This document shows positions 47,254 through 55,399 of a stretch of 64,000 nucleotides of DNA, piece by piece; the stretch's first letter is position 1; every line of letters starts with the position of its first letter. The DNA is taken from positions 577,570-641,569 of the forward strand of contig NZ_CP054919.1 in NCBI RefSeq assembly GCF_013364235.1, written 5' to 3'. This stretch comes from Kitasatospora sp. NA04385 (GTDB lineage: Bacteria > Actinomycetota > Actinomycetes > Streptomycetales > Streptomycetaceae). The translations under genes were made by a program, and so were the position numbers. The notes below the pieces were generated by a model. That model saw only the letters and a list, made by a program, of their open reading frames with translations. It did not search any database and was not told where the DNA came from.

Positions 47254-48759
47254 TCAGGAGGAGGTGGCGTCGGCGCGTTCGACCTGGCTGAGCGGGGCGG
47301 CCAGCGACTCCAGGCTGCGGCGTTCGGCCTGGACGCCGAGGAAGGCCTCGACCACGCCCGCGGCGGTCATCAGGGCCGCGCCGATGCAGAACGCGAGCGT
47401 GGCGTCGCCGACCACGCCGCTGCTGACCAGGCCGTTGAAGAGCAGGGGGCCGGAGATGCCGCCGGCCGCCGTGCCGACGGCGTAGAAGAAGGCGATGCAC
47501 AGGGCGCGCGTCTCCAGCGGGAAGATCTCGCTGACCGTCAGGTACGCGGCGCTGGCCCCGGCGGAGGCGAAGAACAGCACGGCCGTCCAGCAGGCCGTCA
47601 TGGTGGTGGCGCTCAGCGAGCCGTTCTGGAACAGCCAGGCGGTGCCGAACAGCAGGACGCCGGAGCCGATGTAGCTGCCCGCGATCATCGGCTTGCGGCC
47701 GACCGAGTCGAAGAAGTGGCCGAGCAGCACCGGCCCGAGGAAGTTGCCGACCGCGATCACCGCGAAGTAGTAGCCGGTGTCGCCCGCCGGGACGTCGAAG
47801 AACTGGGTGAGGATCACCGCGTACCCGAAGGTGATCGAGTTGTAGAGGAAGGACTGCCCGATGAACAGCGACAGGCCGAGGATCGTGCGCCGCGGATAGG
47901 TGGAGACCAGGGTGCGGGCGATGGTGACGAAGCCGATCGGGCCGCGTTCGCGAATCCGGATCGGCGGCTCGTCCACCGGTGGCAGCGGCTTGCCGGTCTC
48001 GCGTTCGACGATCGCCTCGGCGTCGCGGACGATCTCCTCCGCCTCCTCGCCCTTGCCGTGCGTGAACAGCCAGCGCGGGCTCTCCGGGACGTGCCGGCGG
48101 ACCAGCAGGATCACCAGGCCGAGCACCACGCCGATCCCGAACGCCAGCCGCCAGCCGACGTCGGTGGCGAACAGCGAGGTGTTCAGCAGCGCGATGGAGG
48201 CGAACGCGCCGAGCGCCGCGCCGATCCAGAAGCTGCCGTTGACGATCAGGTCGACCCGGCCGCGCACCCGGGCCGGGATCAGCTCGTCGATCGCCGAGTT
48301 GATGGCCGCGTACTCGCCGCCGATGCCGAAGCCGGTGAAGAACCGGCAGACGAAGAAGAACCAGGGCGTCCAGGACAGCGCGGTGACGCCCGTCGCGAGC
48401 AGGTAGACGGCCAGGGTCAGCATGAACAGCTTCTTGCGGCCCAGCCGGTCGGTCAGCCAGCCGAAGAACAGCGCGCCGCAGCAGGCGCCCGCCACGTAGA
48501 TCGCGGCGGCGACGGTGGTGACCTGGGCGGTGCTGATCGCGATGCCGCTGCCGGGTTCGGCGAGGCGGGCGGCCAGGTTGCCGACGATGGTGACTTCCAG
48601 GCCGTCCAGGATCCAGACGGTGCCCAGGCCGATCAGGATGCGCCAGTGCCAGGGTGACCACGGGAGCCGGTCCAGCCGGGCCGGGACGTCGGTCTCGATG
48701 GTGCCGGACCCTCCGGCGGACCCCCCGGCGGCTGCGGTACGGCGTTGCGGTGCGGACAT
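47254..48759 (-). CDS. MFS transporter, sugar-porter / metabolite:H+ symporter type
   Basis: 501 residues from ATG 48759 with GGAGG six bases upstream. Twelve membrane spans are predicted from hydrophobicity. The loop motif [14 protein letters not shown] after span 2, its echo [12 protein letters not shown] after span 8, and VPESPRWLF in the central loop are hallmarks of this MFS branch. The N-terminal 35 residues are cytoplasmic and Gly-rich. It would import or export a small organic solute driven by the proton gradient; the substrate cannot be told. It is transcribed alone and ends in a strong hairpin. Confidence 0.9.
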   Translation of the reverse strand: MSAPQRRTAAAGGSAGGSGTIETDVPARLDRLPWSPWHWRILIGLGTVWILDGLEVTIVGNLAARLAEPGSGIAISTAQVTTVAAAIYVAGACCGALFFGWLTDRLGRKKLFMLTLAVYLLATGVTALSWTPWFFFVCRFFTGFGIGGEYAAINSAIDELIPARVRGRVDLIVNGSFWIGAALGAFASIALLNTSLFATDVGWRLAFGIGVVLGLVILLVRRHVPESPRWLFTHGKGEEAEEIVRDAEAIVERETGKPLPPVDEPPIRIRERGPIGFVTIARTLVSTYPRRTILGLSLFIGQSFLYNSITFGYAVILTQFFDVPAGDTGYYFAVIAVGNFLGPVLLGHFFDSVGRKPMIAGSYIGSGVLLFGTAWLFQNGSLSATTMTACWTAVLFFASAGASAAYLTVSEIFPLETRALCIAFFYAVGTAAGGISGPLLFNGLVSSGVVGDATLAFCIGAALMTAAGVVEAFLGVQAERRSLESLAAPLSQVERADATSS

Positions 48760-48941
48760 CTCGACCTCCGTCGTCCGGCCGTGTGTCCGGAACCTCCGGA
48801 CGTGCCGCGGACGCGTCTGCCCGGTGCGCGCGCACGCACACCTGGTCACGATGCACCCGCGTCCGCGCGCCACGCACGGCACCGCACCCCACGCGCCGTA
48901 CACCGGGCGGTCACGCTGCGGGTTCAGGCCGGGTTCAGGCG

Positions 48942-49750
48942 GCGGCGATCCGCTCCAGCAGGTCCGGGACGCCGGACAGGCCGCGGTGCCGGGCCAGGGC
49001 AGGCAGCGGCCGGAGTCGACGGCGAGGTCGGCGGGGCCCGTCCAGCGGCACCAGGCGGGGGCCGGGTCGGGGGTGGGGGCAGTGAGCGCGTGCTCGGCGG
49101 CGGTCAGGTCGCGTCGGCAGGCGGCCCGGTCGCCGAGGGCGGCGTGGGCGCGGGCCCGGCGGAGCAGCAGCAGGGCGCGGCGGTGGGGTGGCGGGTGCCG
49201 CTGAGGGCGTAGTCGAGTCGATCGACGGCGGCTGCGGGGCGGCCGAGCCAGGTGGCCCGGTAGGCGGCGTCGGCGAGGACGCCGGCGCAGCGGTCGCGGT
49301 CGTCGGCGGCGTGCGCGGGCTGCAGGGCGAGTTCCCACGGGTGTCCGGCGGCGAGGTGGCGGCCCTGGTCGAAGCGGTGCCAGCCGCAGGTGGTGGCGAG
49401 GGTTGCGGCCAGCCGGTGCAGGCGCCGTCCGGTGCGTTCGTCGTACCGGCCGGTGCTGATCAGGCTGCGGACGGTGGCGAGTTGGGCGTCCATCCGGCGG
49501 TGGGTGCGGGCGCGCTGCTCGGTGGGCAGGGCGGCCAGGGCGTGGCCGCCCTGCTCCAGCCAGGCAACGAAGTCCGCGTCGACCCGGGTGCCACCGAACA
49601 GCGCCGCCAGCCGTCCCGGTTCGGTGGCGCCGCCCGGTACGGCGAGCGCGGCCAGCGAGGCGGCGCCGAAGCCCACGAAACTGCGACGGTCCGCGGCGGC
49701 TCCCGGTGCGTCTCGGTGCCCGCCCGGCCGGGGGCGGGTGGGGGTCGGGC
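48942..49750 (-). pseudogene. Decayed regulator lacking its DNA-binding part, two frameshifts
   Basis: Minus-strand sequence resembles the TPR-like sensor half of actinobacterial XRE-type regulators: [59 protein letters not shown] and [10 protein letters not shown] in one frame; [20 protein letters not shown] and [20 protein letters not shown] in a second; [19 protein letters not shown] and a stop at about 48942 in a third. The frame changes fall near 49190 and 49010. No helix-turn-helix is found before DRRSF, only Pro/Arg-rich sequence. It is either a pseudogene or a gene with sequencing deletions that has also lost its front. Confidence 0.7.
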
Positions 49751-49936
49751 CGGCCCCGGCACCCCGGCGCCGACCGGGACGACGAGCGTACTGGCTGTCG
49801 GGCCCGCCGGGTGCCGGGAACGCCGGTGCCGAACGCTTCCTGACCTCCCGTCACCATTTGCTGACCGGGTCCGACCGTCCGAGTCCGACCGTCCGTTCTG
49901 CGAGGCCGCTTTCTTGAGGCGCGGGCAGGCACGGCT

Positions 49937-49968
49937 GCGCCGCCCCGCTGAAGGGTGCGGGGCGGCGC
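49937..49968 (-). terminator. Hairpin terminator after the SRPBCC gene
   Basis: A perfect 12-bp stem GCGCCGCCCCGC / GCGGGGCGGCGC with loop TGAAGGGT, 20 bases after the stop of the minus-strand gene at 49988. Confidence 0.8.
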
Positions 49969-49987
49969 CGGGGTGCGGTCGGGCGGG

Positions 49988-50446
49988 TCAGGCAGGAGTG
50001 ATCCGTCCGCGCCAACCGCCGCTCTCAACGCCGCGGTCCTCGATGAAGGACTTGAAGCGGCCGAGGTCGCCGCGGACCCGGCGGTCGATCATGCCCATGG
50101 TGTCGGCGGCGTGTTCGGCCATGCCCTGCGGGTCGTAGTCCATCGCCAGGCGGACCTCGCAGCGGGCGTCGTCCAGCCGGGCGAAGCTGACCGTGCCCAT
50201 CTGCTGGACGTCACCGCCGACGGTCCGCCAGGCGATCTTCTGGTCCGGCAGCTGGTCGACGATCTCGGTGTCGAACTCCCGGGTCACGCCGGCGATCTTC
50301 GTGCGCCAGTGGTTGTGGCGCTCGTCGATCTGCACGACCTCCTCGACGCCGTCCATGAAGCGGGGGAAGTCCTCGAACTGCGTCCACTGGTCGTACGCGG
50401 TGTGCAGGGGGACGTCCACCTCGATGGTCTCCTGGACCATGCTCAT
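49988..50446 (-). CDS. SRPBCC-family (polyketide cyclase/dehydrase-like) protein
   Basis: 152 residues from ATG 50446, with GGAGGAG upstream. The START-like fold is seen in [36 protein letters not shown], then [34 protein letters not shown] and a long C-terminal helix [25 protein letters not shown]. Proteins of this exact type are common in streptomycetes, often next to stress genes; they bind hydrophobic ligands but the ligand is unknown. It is probably transcribed with the small hydrophobic protein and the SigB-type locus to its right. Confidence 0.85.
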   Translation of the reverse strand: MSMVQETIEVDVPLHTAYDQWTQFEDFPRFMDGVEEVVQIDERHNHWRTKIAGVTREFDTEIVDQLPDQKIAWRTVGGDVQQMGTVSFARLDDARCEVRLAMDYDPQGMAEHAADTMGMIDRRVRGDLGRFKSFIEDRGVESGGWRGRITPA

Positions 50447-50498
50447 GCGTTCTCCTCCGTTTCGTTCAGTGGCTCGTACGGCGGGCGGCCGGGGAGGG

Positions 50499-50669
50499 TC
50501 ACCATCGGTACCAGCGCGAGCGGCGGCCGCCGGTCCCGGCACCCCGGGCGACGAAGCCGATCAGCCAGAGAATCAGCACGGCGAGTGCGATCCACCACAG
50601 CACCTTCACGGCGAATCCCGCGCCGAACAGGATGACGATCAGCAGCAGCACCAACAGCATCGCGAGCAC
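50499..50669 (-). CDS. Tiny hydrophobic membrane protein (lmo0937/DUF5670-like)
   Basis: 56 residues from GTG 50669; GGAGG lies about eight bases upstream, which favours it over the GTG at 50678 that overlaps the Shine-Dalgarno. Two membrane helices, LAMLLVLLLIVILFGAGFAV and VLWWIALAVLILWLIGFVA, are followed by a basic tail GGRRSRWYRW. The second helix with its Trp-rich start and arginine tail resembles small stress-associated membrane proteins of the lmo0937 type. Its place between the SRPBCC gene and the SigB-type locus suggests it belongs to the stress regulon. Confidence 0.7.
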   Translation of the reverse strand: MLAMLLVLLLIVILFGAGFAVKVLWWIALAVLILWLIGFVARGAGTGGRRSRWYRW

Positions 50670-50771
50670 GGTGGTCACCTCCTCGGTCCACGGGCGGCCG
50701 CCGAGAGGGGGACGGACGGCGGCCGCCGACCCGCTGCGGGTCTGCCGGGCGTCTGACCGGTTCGTCCGGAC

Positions 50772-51527
50772 TCAAACGTTTTCGCCCGGTTCGGCGGCGA
50801 GCACCTCGACGGCGATCAGACAGGTGTCGTCGTCGGTGTCGGCGGTGCTGGTGGTCAGGGCGCGGTCGAGCAGCGCGTCGAGGTCGGCGGCGGGTTCGGC
50901 GAGGGTGCGGGTGAGGTGGTCGAGCGGCTCCTCGACGGACCGGTCGCGCCGTTCGATCAGGCCGTCGGTGTGGAGCAGCAGGACGTCGCCGGGGCGCATG
51001 GCGAGGTGGTGCTCCCGGTAGTCGGGGTGCTCGGTGGCGCCGAGCAGGATGCCGTGCGGCACCGGGAGCGGGCGGGAGGTGCGGTCGGGCGGCAGGACGG
51101 CCTGTTGCAGGCGCAGGGCGAGCAGGTGGCGTTCGGCGGACTCCTGGCGGCTGTCGGCGAGGCTCTCGGTGGTGGCGGCGAGCGCGGTCCCGGTCCAGTG
51201 CTGGGCGGGGACGTCCTGGAAGGCGCCGCGGACGGCGGCGGTGCGCCCGCTCGGGTCGGGGACGGGTTCGGCGACCAGCCGGACGTAGTGGGTGTAGCTG
51301 CTGAGGTGCCGCATCCGGAACACCGCGGAGCCCGGACGCCCGTTGCCCACGGCCGAGTTGACCATCCGGCGGACGGTCTGCTCGTCGTCGGGGTGGACGT
51401 GCGCGGGCAGGGCGGCGAGCGGGACGGGCGCGGTGCCGACCTCGCGGGTCACCCGGGTCACCTCGGCGTTCAGCCGGGCCAGCCGCTCCGTCATGTCGTT
51501 GCACACGCCGGAGACCTCACCGAGCAC
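50772..51527 (-). CDS. RsbU-like PAS/PP2C protein with the phosphatase core deleted
   Basis: About 251 residues if GTG 51527 is used (GTG 51506 and ATG 51494 are alternatives). It starts with a PAS-like sensor (VHPDDEQTVRRMVNSAVGNG, SYTHYVRLVAEPVPDPSGR), then the helix SAERHLLALRLQQAVLPPDR that leads into SpoIIE/RsbU-type phosphatases. The next residues are PVPHGILLGATEHPDYREHH and LLLHTDGLIERRD and DDDTCLIAVEVL, which belong to the end of that domain. The 120 or so residues that should lie between, with the metal-binding GGDWYD and GDVxGHG motifs, are absent without loss of frame. It cannot bind the two metals as usual, so it may be a sensor or scaffold, or an inactive relic. It follows the anti-sigma kinase gene. 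Confidence 0.8.
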   Translation of the reverse strand: MLGEVSGVCNDMTERLARLNAEVTRVTREVGTAPVPLAALPAHVHPDDEQTVRRMVNSAVGNGRPGSAVFRMRHLSSYTHYVRLVAEPVPDPSGRTAAVRGAFQDVPAQHWTGTALAATTESLADSRQESAERHLLALRLQQAVLPPDRTSRPLPVPHGILLGATEHPDYREHHLAMRPGDVLLLHTDGLIERRDRSVEEPLDHLTRTLAEPAADLDALLDRALTTSTADTDDDTCLIAVEVLAAEPGENV

Positions 51528-51586
51528 GCCCGGCGCGGCCCCGGCGAACGGGACCGCTCGTTGCTTCGACTGTGGCAATTCCGCGT

Positions 51587-52081
51587 TCAGGGTTCCGCCG
51601 GAGGACGGACGATCTCCAGCCACACCGTCTTGCCGCCGCCCGCCAGCGGCTCGCTGCCCCAGGCGGTGGCCAGCCGGTCGACCACCCGCAGCCCGTACCC
51701 GCCGGGCCGGGCGGGTGACCGGGGCGGACGCAGCACCGGCGGCCGGTCGTCGGCGTCCCGGACGGCGACCCGCAGCAGCGGTCCGTACCTGGTCAGTTCC
51801 AGCAGGTAGGGGCCGGCGGCGTGCTGGCAAGCATTGGTGACCAGTTCGCTGGTCATCAGCAGCACGTCCTCGGCGACGGCCCGGGTGTCGGCGTCCGGCG
51901 CGGGCAGCCAGCCCCAGGCCCGCAGCGCGTCGCGGGCGAACTCCCGGCCCCGCGCGACGGTGCCGGGCGCGCCGGTCAGCGACAGGTCGCGCCGGTCGGT
52001 GTCGGGCCGCCGCGGCCGGACGGGACGGCCGACGGAGCTGCCGACGGGTCGGTGGGCCGGGTGGGCCGGGCGGGCGGTCAT
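51587..52081 (-). CDS. RsbW-like anti-sigma factor / serine kinase
   Basis: 164 residues from ATG 52081, overlapping the stop of the antagonist gene by one base (TGATG). The GHKL ATPase fold is seen in EDVLLMTSELVTNACQHA with the N-box Asn, LRVAVRDADDRPP, GGYGLRVVDRLATAWG (G box) and GGGKTVWLEI. The N-terminal 30 residues are Pro/Arg-rich. It would bind and silence the sigma factor encoded at 52734-53627 and phosphorylate the STAS antagonist encoded just before it. The gene order sigma, STAS, kinase, phosphatase-like is that of a partner-switching module. Confidence 0.9.
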   Translation of the reverse strand: MTARPAHPAHRPVGSSVGRPVRPRRPDTDRRDLSLTGAPGTVARGREFARDALRAWGWLPAPDADTRAVAEDVLLMTSELVTNACQHAAGPYLLELTRYGPLLRVAVRDADDRPPVLRPPRSPARPGGYGLRVVDRLATAWGSEPLAGGGKTVWLEIVRPPAEP

Positions 52082-52581
52082 CACGGGGCTCCGATCGCAT
52101 CGTCCACACCGCCCGCACCGGGCGGCGGCCCCGCCTCCGCCCCCGGGCCCGTACCCGCACCCGTATCCGCACCCGTCCCCGGGTCCGGCACCACGTCCGC
52201 CCTCGCGTCCGGCACCGGCGCCGCCAGCGCCTGCTCGACGTCGGGGTGCACGTCCAGCACCTCGTTCGCGCCGGTGATCTCCAGCATCCGGGCGACCACC
52301 GGCCCGGGCGCGGCCAGCATCAGCGGCAGGCCGGCCCGGTTGGCGGCGGCCTGGGCGCGCAGCAGCAGGTTGAGGCCGGTGGAGTCGCAGAAGGCCAGGC
52401 CGCCGCAGTCCAGCACCAGCCGTGCGGGCGGGTCGGCGACGGCCCGCTCCAGGACTTCGCGCAGCGGGCCGACGCTGTCGTGGTCGAGTTCGCCCTCGGG
52501 CCGCACCACCAGCGCTCCGGGCGGGCGGCGCAGCGCGACGGTGAGCAGGGCGCCGGGGCCGGTGACCGGTTGCGCGTCCAC
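52081..52581 (-). CDS. STAS-domain anti-anti-sigma factor
   Basis: 166 residues from GTG 52581, ten bases after GGAGG; a GTG nine bases further upstream is too close to it. The STAS domain occupies residues 8-115: LVVRPEGELDHDSVGPLREVL, then RLVLDCGGLAFCDSTGLNLL with Ser67 as the expected phosphorylation site. The last 45 residues are a low-complexity Gly/Thr/Ala/Pro tail. Unphosphorylated it would trap the kinase encoded downstream and free the sigma factor. Confidence 0.92.
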   Translation of the reverse strand: MDAQPVTGPGALLTVALRRPPGALVVRPEGELDHDSVGPLREVLERAVADPPARLVLDCGGLAFCDSTGLNLLLRAQAAANRAGLPLMLAAPGPVVARMLEITGANEVLDVHPDVEQALAAPVPDARADVVPDPGTGADTGAGTGPGAEAGPPPGAGGVDDAIGAP

Positions 52582-52733
52582 GGATCGCACACCTCCTGCC
52601 GTACGGGTGTCGAGTTCCTTCCGCCCGGGCTCTTCCGCTCCGGGGCCCCTCCGCTCCCGGTCCGCCGCCCCTGGACGACCACCGGGTCCGCGGCCGTCCC
52701 ACCAGCCTCGCGGCTACCCGGGCGGACCGGAGC

Positions 52734-53627
52734 TCAATCAGCGGCCCCGGCCCGGGCGGCCGTGTCGGCGGCCGTCCCCTCGATGTGCTCGCGCAGTCCG
52801 GCGAGGGTGGTGGCGAGGATGCGCGAGACGTGCATCTGGGAGACGCCGATCTCGGCGGCGATCTCGCTCTGGGTGAGCCCGCCCCAGAAGCGCAGCAGCA
52901 GGACGGTGCGCTCGCGTTCGGGCAGTTGGTTGAGGAAGGGCTTGGCCATCACCCGGAGTTCGGCGACCTCCAGTTCCGGGTCGCAGCTGCCGAGCCGGTT
53001 GACCAGGGCGCTGCCGGCGTCGTCGGGGTCGTCGTCGCGCAGCGAGTCGAGCGAGTCGCAGCGGCACAGCCGTCCGGCTTCCAGGCCCTCGGCGGCCTCC
53101 TCCTCGGTGACGTGGAGTTCCGCGGCGAGTTCGGCGGTGTCGGGCAGCCGGCCGAGGGACTGTTCGAGCCGGTCGGAGGCGTGGACGGCCGCCAGGTAGC
53201 GTTCCTGCACGCTGCGCGGGACGCGCAGCGGCCAGGAGGTGTCGCGGAAGAAGCGCTTGATCTCGCCGGAGATGGTGGGGATCGCGTAGGTGACGAACTC
53301 GACGCCGCGGTCCGGGTCGAAGCCGTCGACGGCCTTGATCAGGCCGACGGTGCCGACCTGGATGATGTCGTCGAGGTCCTCGGGGCGGTGCCGGAACCGG
53401 GCGGCGACGAACCGCACCAGCGGCATGTTCAGCTCGATCAGGGTGCCCCGGACGTAGCTGTGGGCGGGGTCCTCGGGGGGTAGTTCGGCGAGCCGGTGGA
53501 ACAGCGCGTCGCTGAGCCGGCGGGCCTCGTACTTGCCCATGGCGCGCATCTCGCGCCGGGTGGGCCGGTGCATCGGGTCGACCTCGACCGGTTCGGCGGC
53601 GGTCGCGAGGGTGGGCGTAGTGGTCAC
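52734..53627 (-). CDS. SigB/SigF-family RNA polymerase sigma factor
   Basis: 297 residues from GTG 53627. Region 2 is seen in NMPLVRFVAARFRHRPEDLDDIIQVGTVGLIKAVDGFDPDRG and EFVTYAIPTISGEIKRFFRD with WPLRVPRSVQE; region 3 in LGRLPDTAELAAELHVTEEE; region 4 in LPERERTVLLLRFWGGLTQ and SQMHVSRILATTL. This is the group 3 stress/sporulation sigma type. It heads the partner-switching genes at 50772-52581. The 404-base gap before it (53628-54031) holds its promoter region and the SigB-like promoter of the divergent gene, and no other gene. Confidence 0.95.
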   Translation of the reverse strand: MTTTPTLATAAEPVEVDPMHRPTRREMRAMGKYEARRLSDALFHRLAELPPEDPAHSYVRGTLIELNMPLVRFVAARFRHRPEDLDDIIQVGTVGLIKAVDGFDPDRGVEFVTYAIPTISGEIKRFFRDTSWPLRVPRSVQERYLAAVHASDRLEQSLGRLPDTAELAAELHVTEEEAAEGLEAGRLCRCDSLDSLRDDDPDDAGSALVNRLGSCDPELEVAELRVMAKPFLNQLPERERTVLLLRFWGGLTQSEIAAEIGVSQMHVSRILATTLAGLREHIEGTAADTAARAGAAD

Positions 53628-53965
53628 GGGGAGTCATCTCCCGGGTACGGTGGGGGCCTGCCTCGGCGACCCGGCGGACGGGGCGCACCGCGTGCCGGGC
53701 GGTGGGGACCGTCCGGTGCACGCGGCGGGCCGCGCGGCGTCGGGTCGGCGGCGGGGCGGGCGGAGAACCGTGGAACCCGGCTTCTTCAGGCGACGGCTCC
53801 CGGCACGCGGCGCACGACTCGCGGCTCTGGGCTCGCGACTCTCTGCTCACATACCGTGATGTGGCGACCCCTGGGGTCGGCCGCGCCGAGCGGTGTGCGC
53901 TCGGTGCGGCCTCCTGTTCCTACCCCTGCCCGGCCGTTCCGAACCGGATTCACCCGATTCCCTCT

Positions 53966-53990
53966 GGTTCGGCCCTCCCGGGACGGGTAT
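53966..53990 (+). promoter_or_regulatory. SigB-like promoter for the gene at 54032
   Basis: GGTT, 15 bases, then GGGTAT matches the streptomycete SigB-type pattern GNNT-N14-16-GGGTAY. The -10 element ends 41 bases before the start codon. The nearby gene for a SigB-type sigma factor makes direct control likely. Confidence 0.6.
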
Positions 53991-54031
53991 GCGCGTCGGG
54001 TGACCTGTCCGGCGACGAAAGGAGTCCCACC

Positions 54032-54355
54032 ATGCCCGCCGGATCGAGCCCCAAGCGGGAACGCCAGTACGAGCACATCAAGGAGAGCGAGCTGGAGCGC
54101 GGCGCCAGCCGGGAGCGCGCCACCGAGATCGCCGCCCGCACCGTCAACAAGGAGCGCGCCCGGCACGGCGAGAGCCGCACGGCCAGCCGCAGCTCCACGC
54201 ACGACGTCTCCTCCGGGCACCGGGGCGGCAAGCGCTCGCACCGCGGGGCCGGGGGGCCGACGTACGAGCAGCTGTACAACGAGGCGCGGCAGCGCGGGAT
54301 CAAGGGCCGCTCGAAGATGAACAAGGGCCAGCTCGAACACGCACTGGGACGGTGA
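54032..54355 (+). CDS. Small basic protein of the streptomycete 'plasmid stabilization' type (Rho-N-like end)
   Basis: 107 residues from ATG 54032, with AAAGGA upstream. It is highly charged: SPKRERQYEHIKESELERG, ATEIAARTVNKERARHGES, SSGHRGGKRSHRG, then a C-terminal Rho-N/SAP-like helix pair TYEQLYNEARQRGIKGRSKM and NKGQLEHALG. Proteins of this kind are usually annotated as plasmid stabilization proteins in streptomycete chromosomes, although a plasmid role is not shown; the C-terminal motif suggests nucleic-acid binding. A SigB-like promoter lies upstream, suggesting stress induction. Confidence 0.85.
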   Translation: MPAGSSPKRERQYEHIKESELERGASRERATEIAARTVNKERARHGESRTASRSSTHDVSSGHRGGKRSHRGAGGPTYEQLYNEARQRGIKGRSKMNKGQLEHALGR

Positions 54356-54361
54356 CCGGCG

Positions 54362-54607
54362 ATGACCACGACGACCGCAGCGACCACGACGACCGCGATG
54401 ACCATTCCGATGCCCGTCGACCCGGACGTCCGACCGCCTGAGCCGCCGGACGCGCCGCCCCGCCCGACCGACCCGCCCGACCCGCAGCCGCCGAACCCGG
54501 GCCCGCCCGGCCCCGGCCGACCCGACCCGGTTCCGGACCCGCAGCCGCCGGGGCCCGGCCCCGACCCGTCTCCCGAGCCCACTCCGCAGCCCAGCCCGAT
54601 CCCCTAA
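54362..54607 (+). CDS. Short proline-rich protein
   Basis: 81 residues from ATG 54362, or 69 from ATG 54398 (MTIPMPVDPDVRPPEPP). Apart from the first dozen Thr/Ala residues it is made of Pro with Asp, Gly and Glu in PxP and DP repeats, so it should be extended and disordered. It follows the previous gene by six bases, and a hairpin lies eight bases after its stop, which supports a real transcript end. Such short Pro-rich products follow the small basic gene in some streptomycetes. No function can be given. Confidence 0.5.
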   Translation: MTTTTAATTTTAMTIPMPVDPDVRPPEPPDAPPRPTDPPDPQPPNPGPPGPGRPDPVPDPQPPGPGPDPSPEPTPQPSPIP

Positions 54608-54614
54608 GGGCCCC

Positions 54615-54635
54615 GGCGGCCCTGACCGGGCCGCC
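54615..54635 (+). terminator. Small hairpin after the proline-rich gene
   Basis: GGCGGCCC, loop TGACC, GGGCCGCC: a perfect 8-bp stem eight bases after the stop codon. Confidence 0.6.
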
Positions 54636-54781
54636 TCCCCGACCGGCCGAGCGCCGCGCCGGTCGGGAAGCCGGGCAACGGCTGGGCAACGACCGGGCAC
54701 GGACGGGCAGTTGCGGGGTTCCGGCGCGGCCGGGCCGGGTAGGGCGCCCTGCGGCGGAATGATCCGGGGGCGGGGGGTCGG

Positions 54782-55333
54782 ATGGGCTGGGTCCGGTGGC
54801 TGGGGCCGACCTGGCCGTGGCGGGCGGCGGGCGGGTTCGCCGTGCTGTGGCTGGCGGCCGTGGCGGTGGCGACCTGGCTGCTGCTGGGCGGTCAGGCGCT
54901 CGCGATGAGCGGCCTGTTGGGGCCGACCGGCAGCTACACGGCCTCCCACTGTCACGAGGAGTTCGAGAGCACCGACGTCAGCTGCGAGGGCCGCTACACG
55001 CCCTCGTCCCCGGTCGGGGCGCCGTCGCGGCCGATGGTGCTGCGCGGCGCCCCCGATGCGTACCGGGTCGGCGGCCGGCTGGACGTCCGGGAGGTCGGCG
55101 GCCGGGCCTACGCGCCCTCGCCGGTCGCCGCCGGGGAGTATCTCGCCTTCAGCGGGTGGATGGCCTCCACCCTGGGCATGCCCGCCGTGTGGCTGCTGGC
55201 CTGCGCCCGCAAGGGACGCGCCGCGAGCGGCGACGGCTACGTCTTCGCCTGGCTGGCGATCCTGTTCCTGGTGTGCGTCCTGGGCGTCGTCGTGCTGCCG
55301 CTGTTCTGGCTGATGTCCGTGATCCGCGGCTGA
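54782..55333 (+). CDS. Three-span membrane protein of unknown function
   Basis: 183 residues from ATG 54782. Hydrophobic spans: AVLWLAAVAVATWLLLGG near 20-38, a short span near 120-140 (FSGWMASTLGMPAVWLLACA) and AWLAILFLVCVLGVVVLPLF near 155-175. The loop between spans 1 and 2 (about 75 residues) has two Cys (TASHCHEEF and VSCEGRY) that could form a disulphide outside the cell, and ends YRVGGRLDVREVGGRAY. I do not recognise the family. It stands alone between a terminator and the convergent DUF4188 gene. Confidence 0.75.
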   Translation: MGWVRWLGPTWPWRAAGGFAVLWLAAVAVATWLLLGGQALAMSGLLGPTGSYTASHCHEEFESTDVSCEGRYTPSSPVGAPSRPMVLRGAPDAYRVGGRLDVREVGGRAYAPSPVAAGEYLAFSGWMASTLGMPAVWLLACARKGRAASGDGYVFAWLAILFLVCVLGVVVLPLFWLMSVIRG

Positions 55334-55399
55334 GGCCCCGACCCGCGCCCGCCGCGCCCGGCGCTCGGCCGGTCCCGGGGAACCCGGGGTGACGCCCGA

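Noticed and set aside
53702..54031. Longer start for the small basic protein at 54032
   Set aside because: The in-frame extension is Arg/Cys-rich, crosses the SigB-like promoter and lacks a ribosome-binding site, whereas ATG 54032 has AAAGGA.
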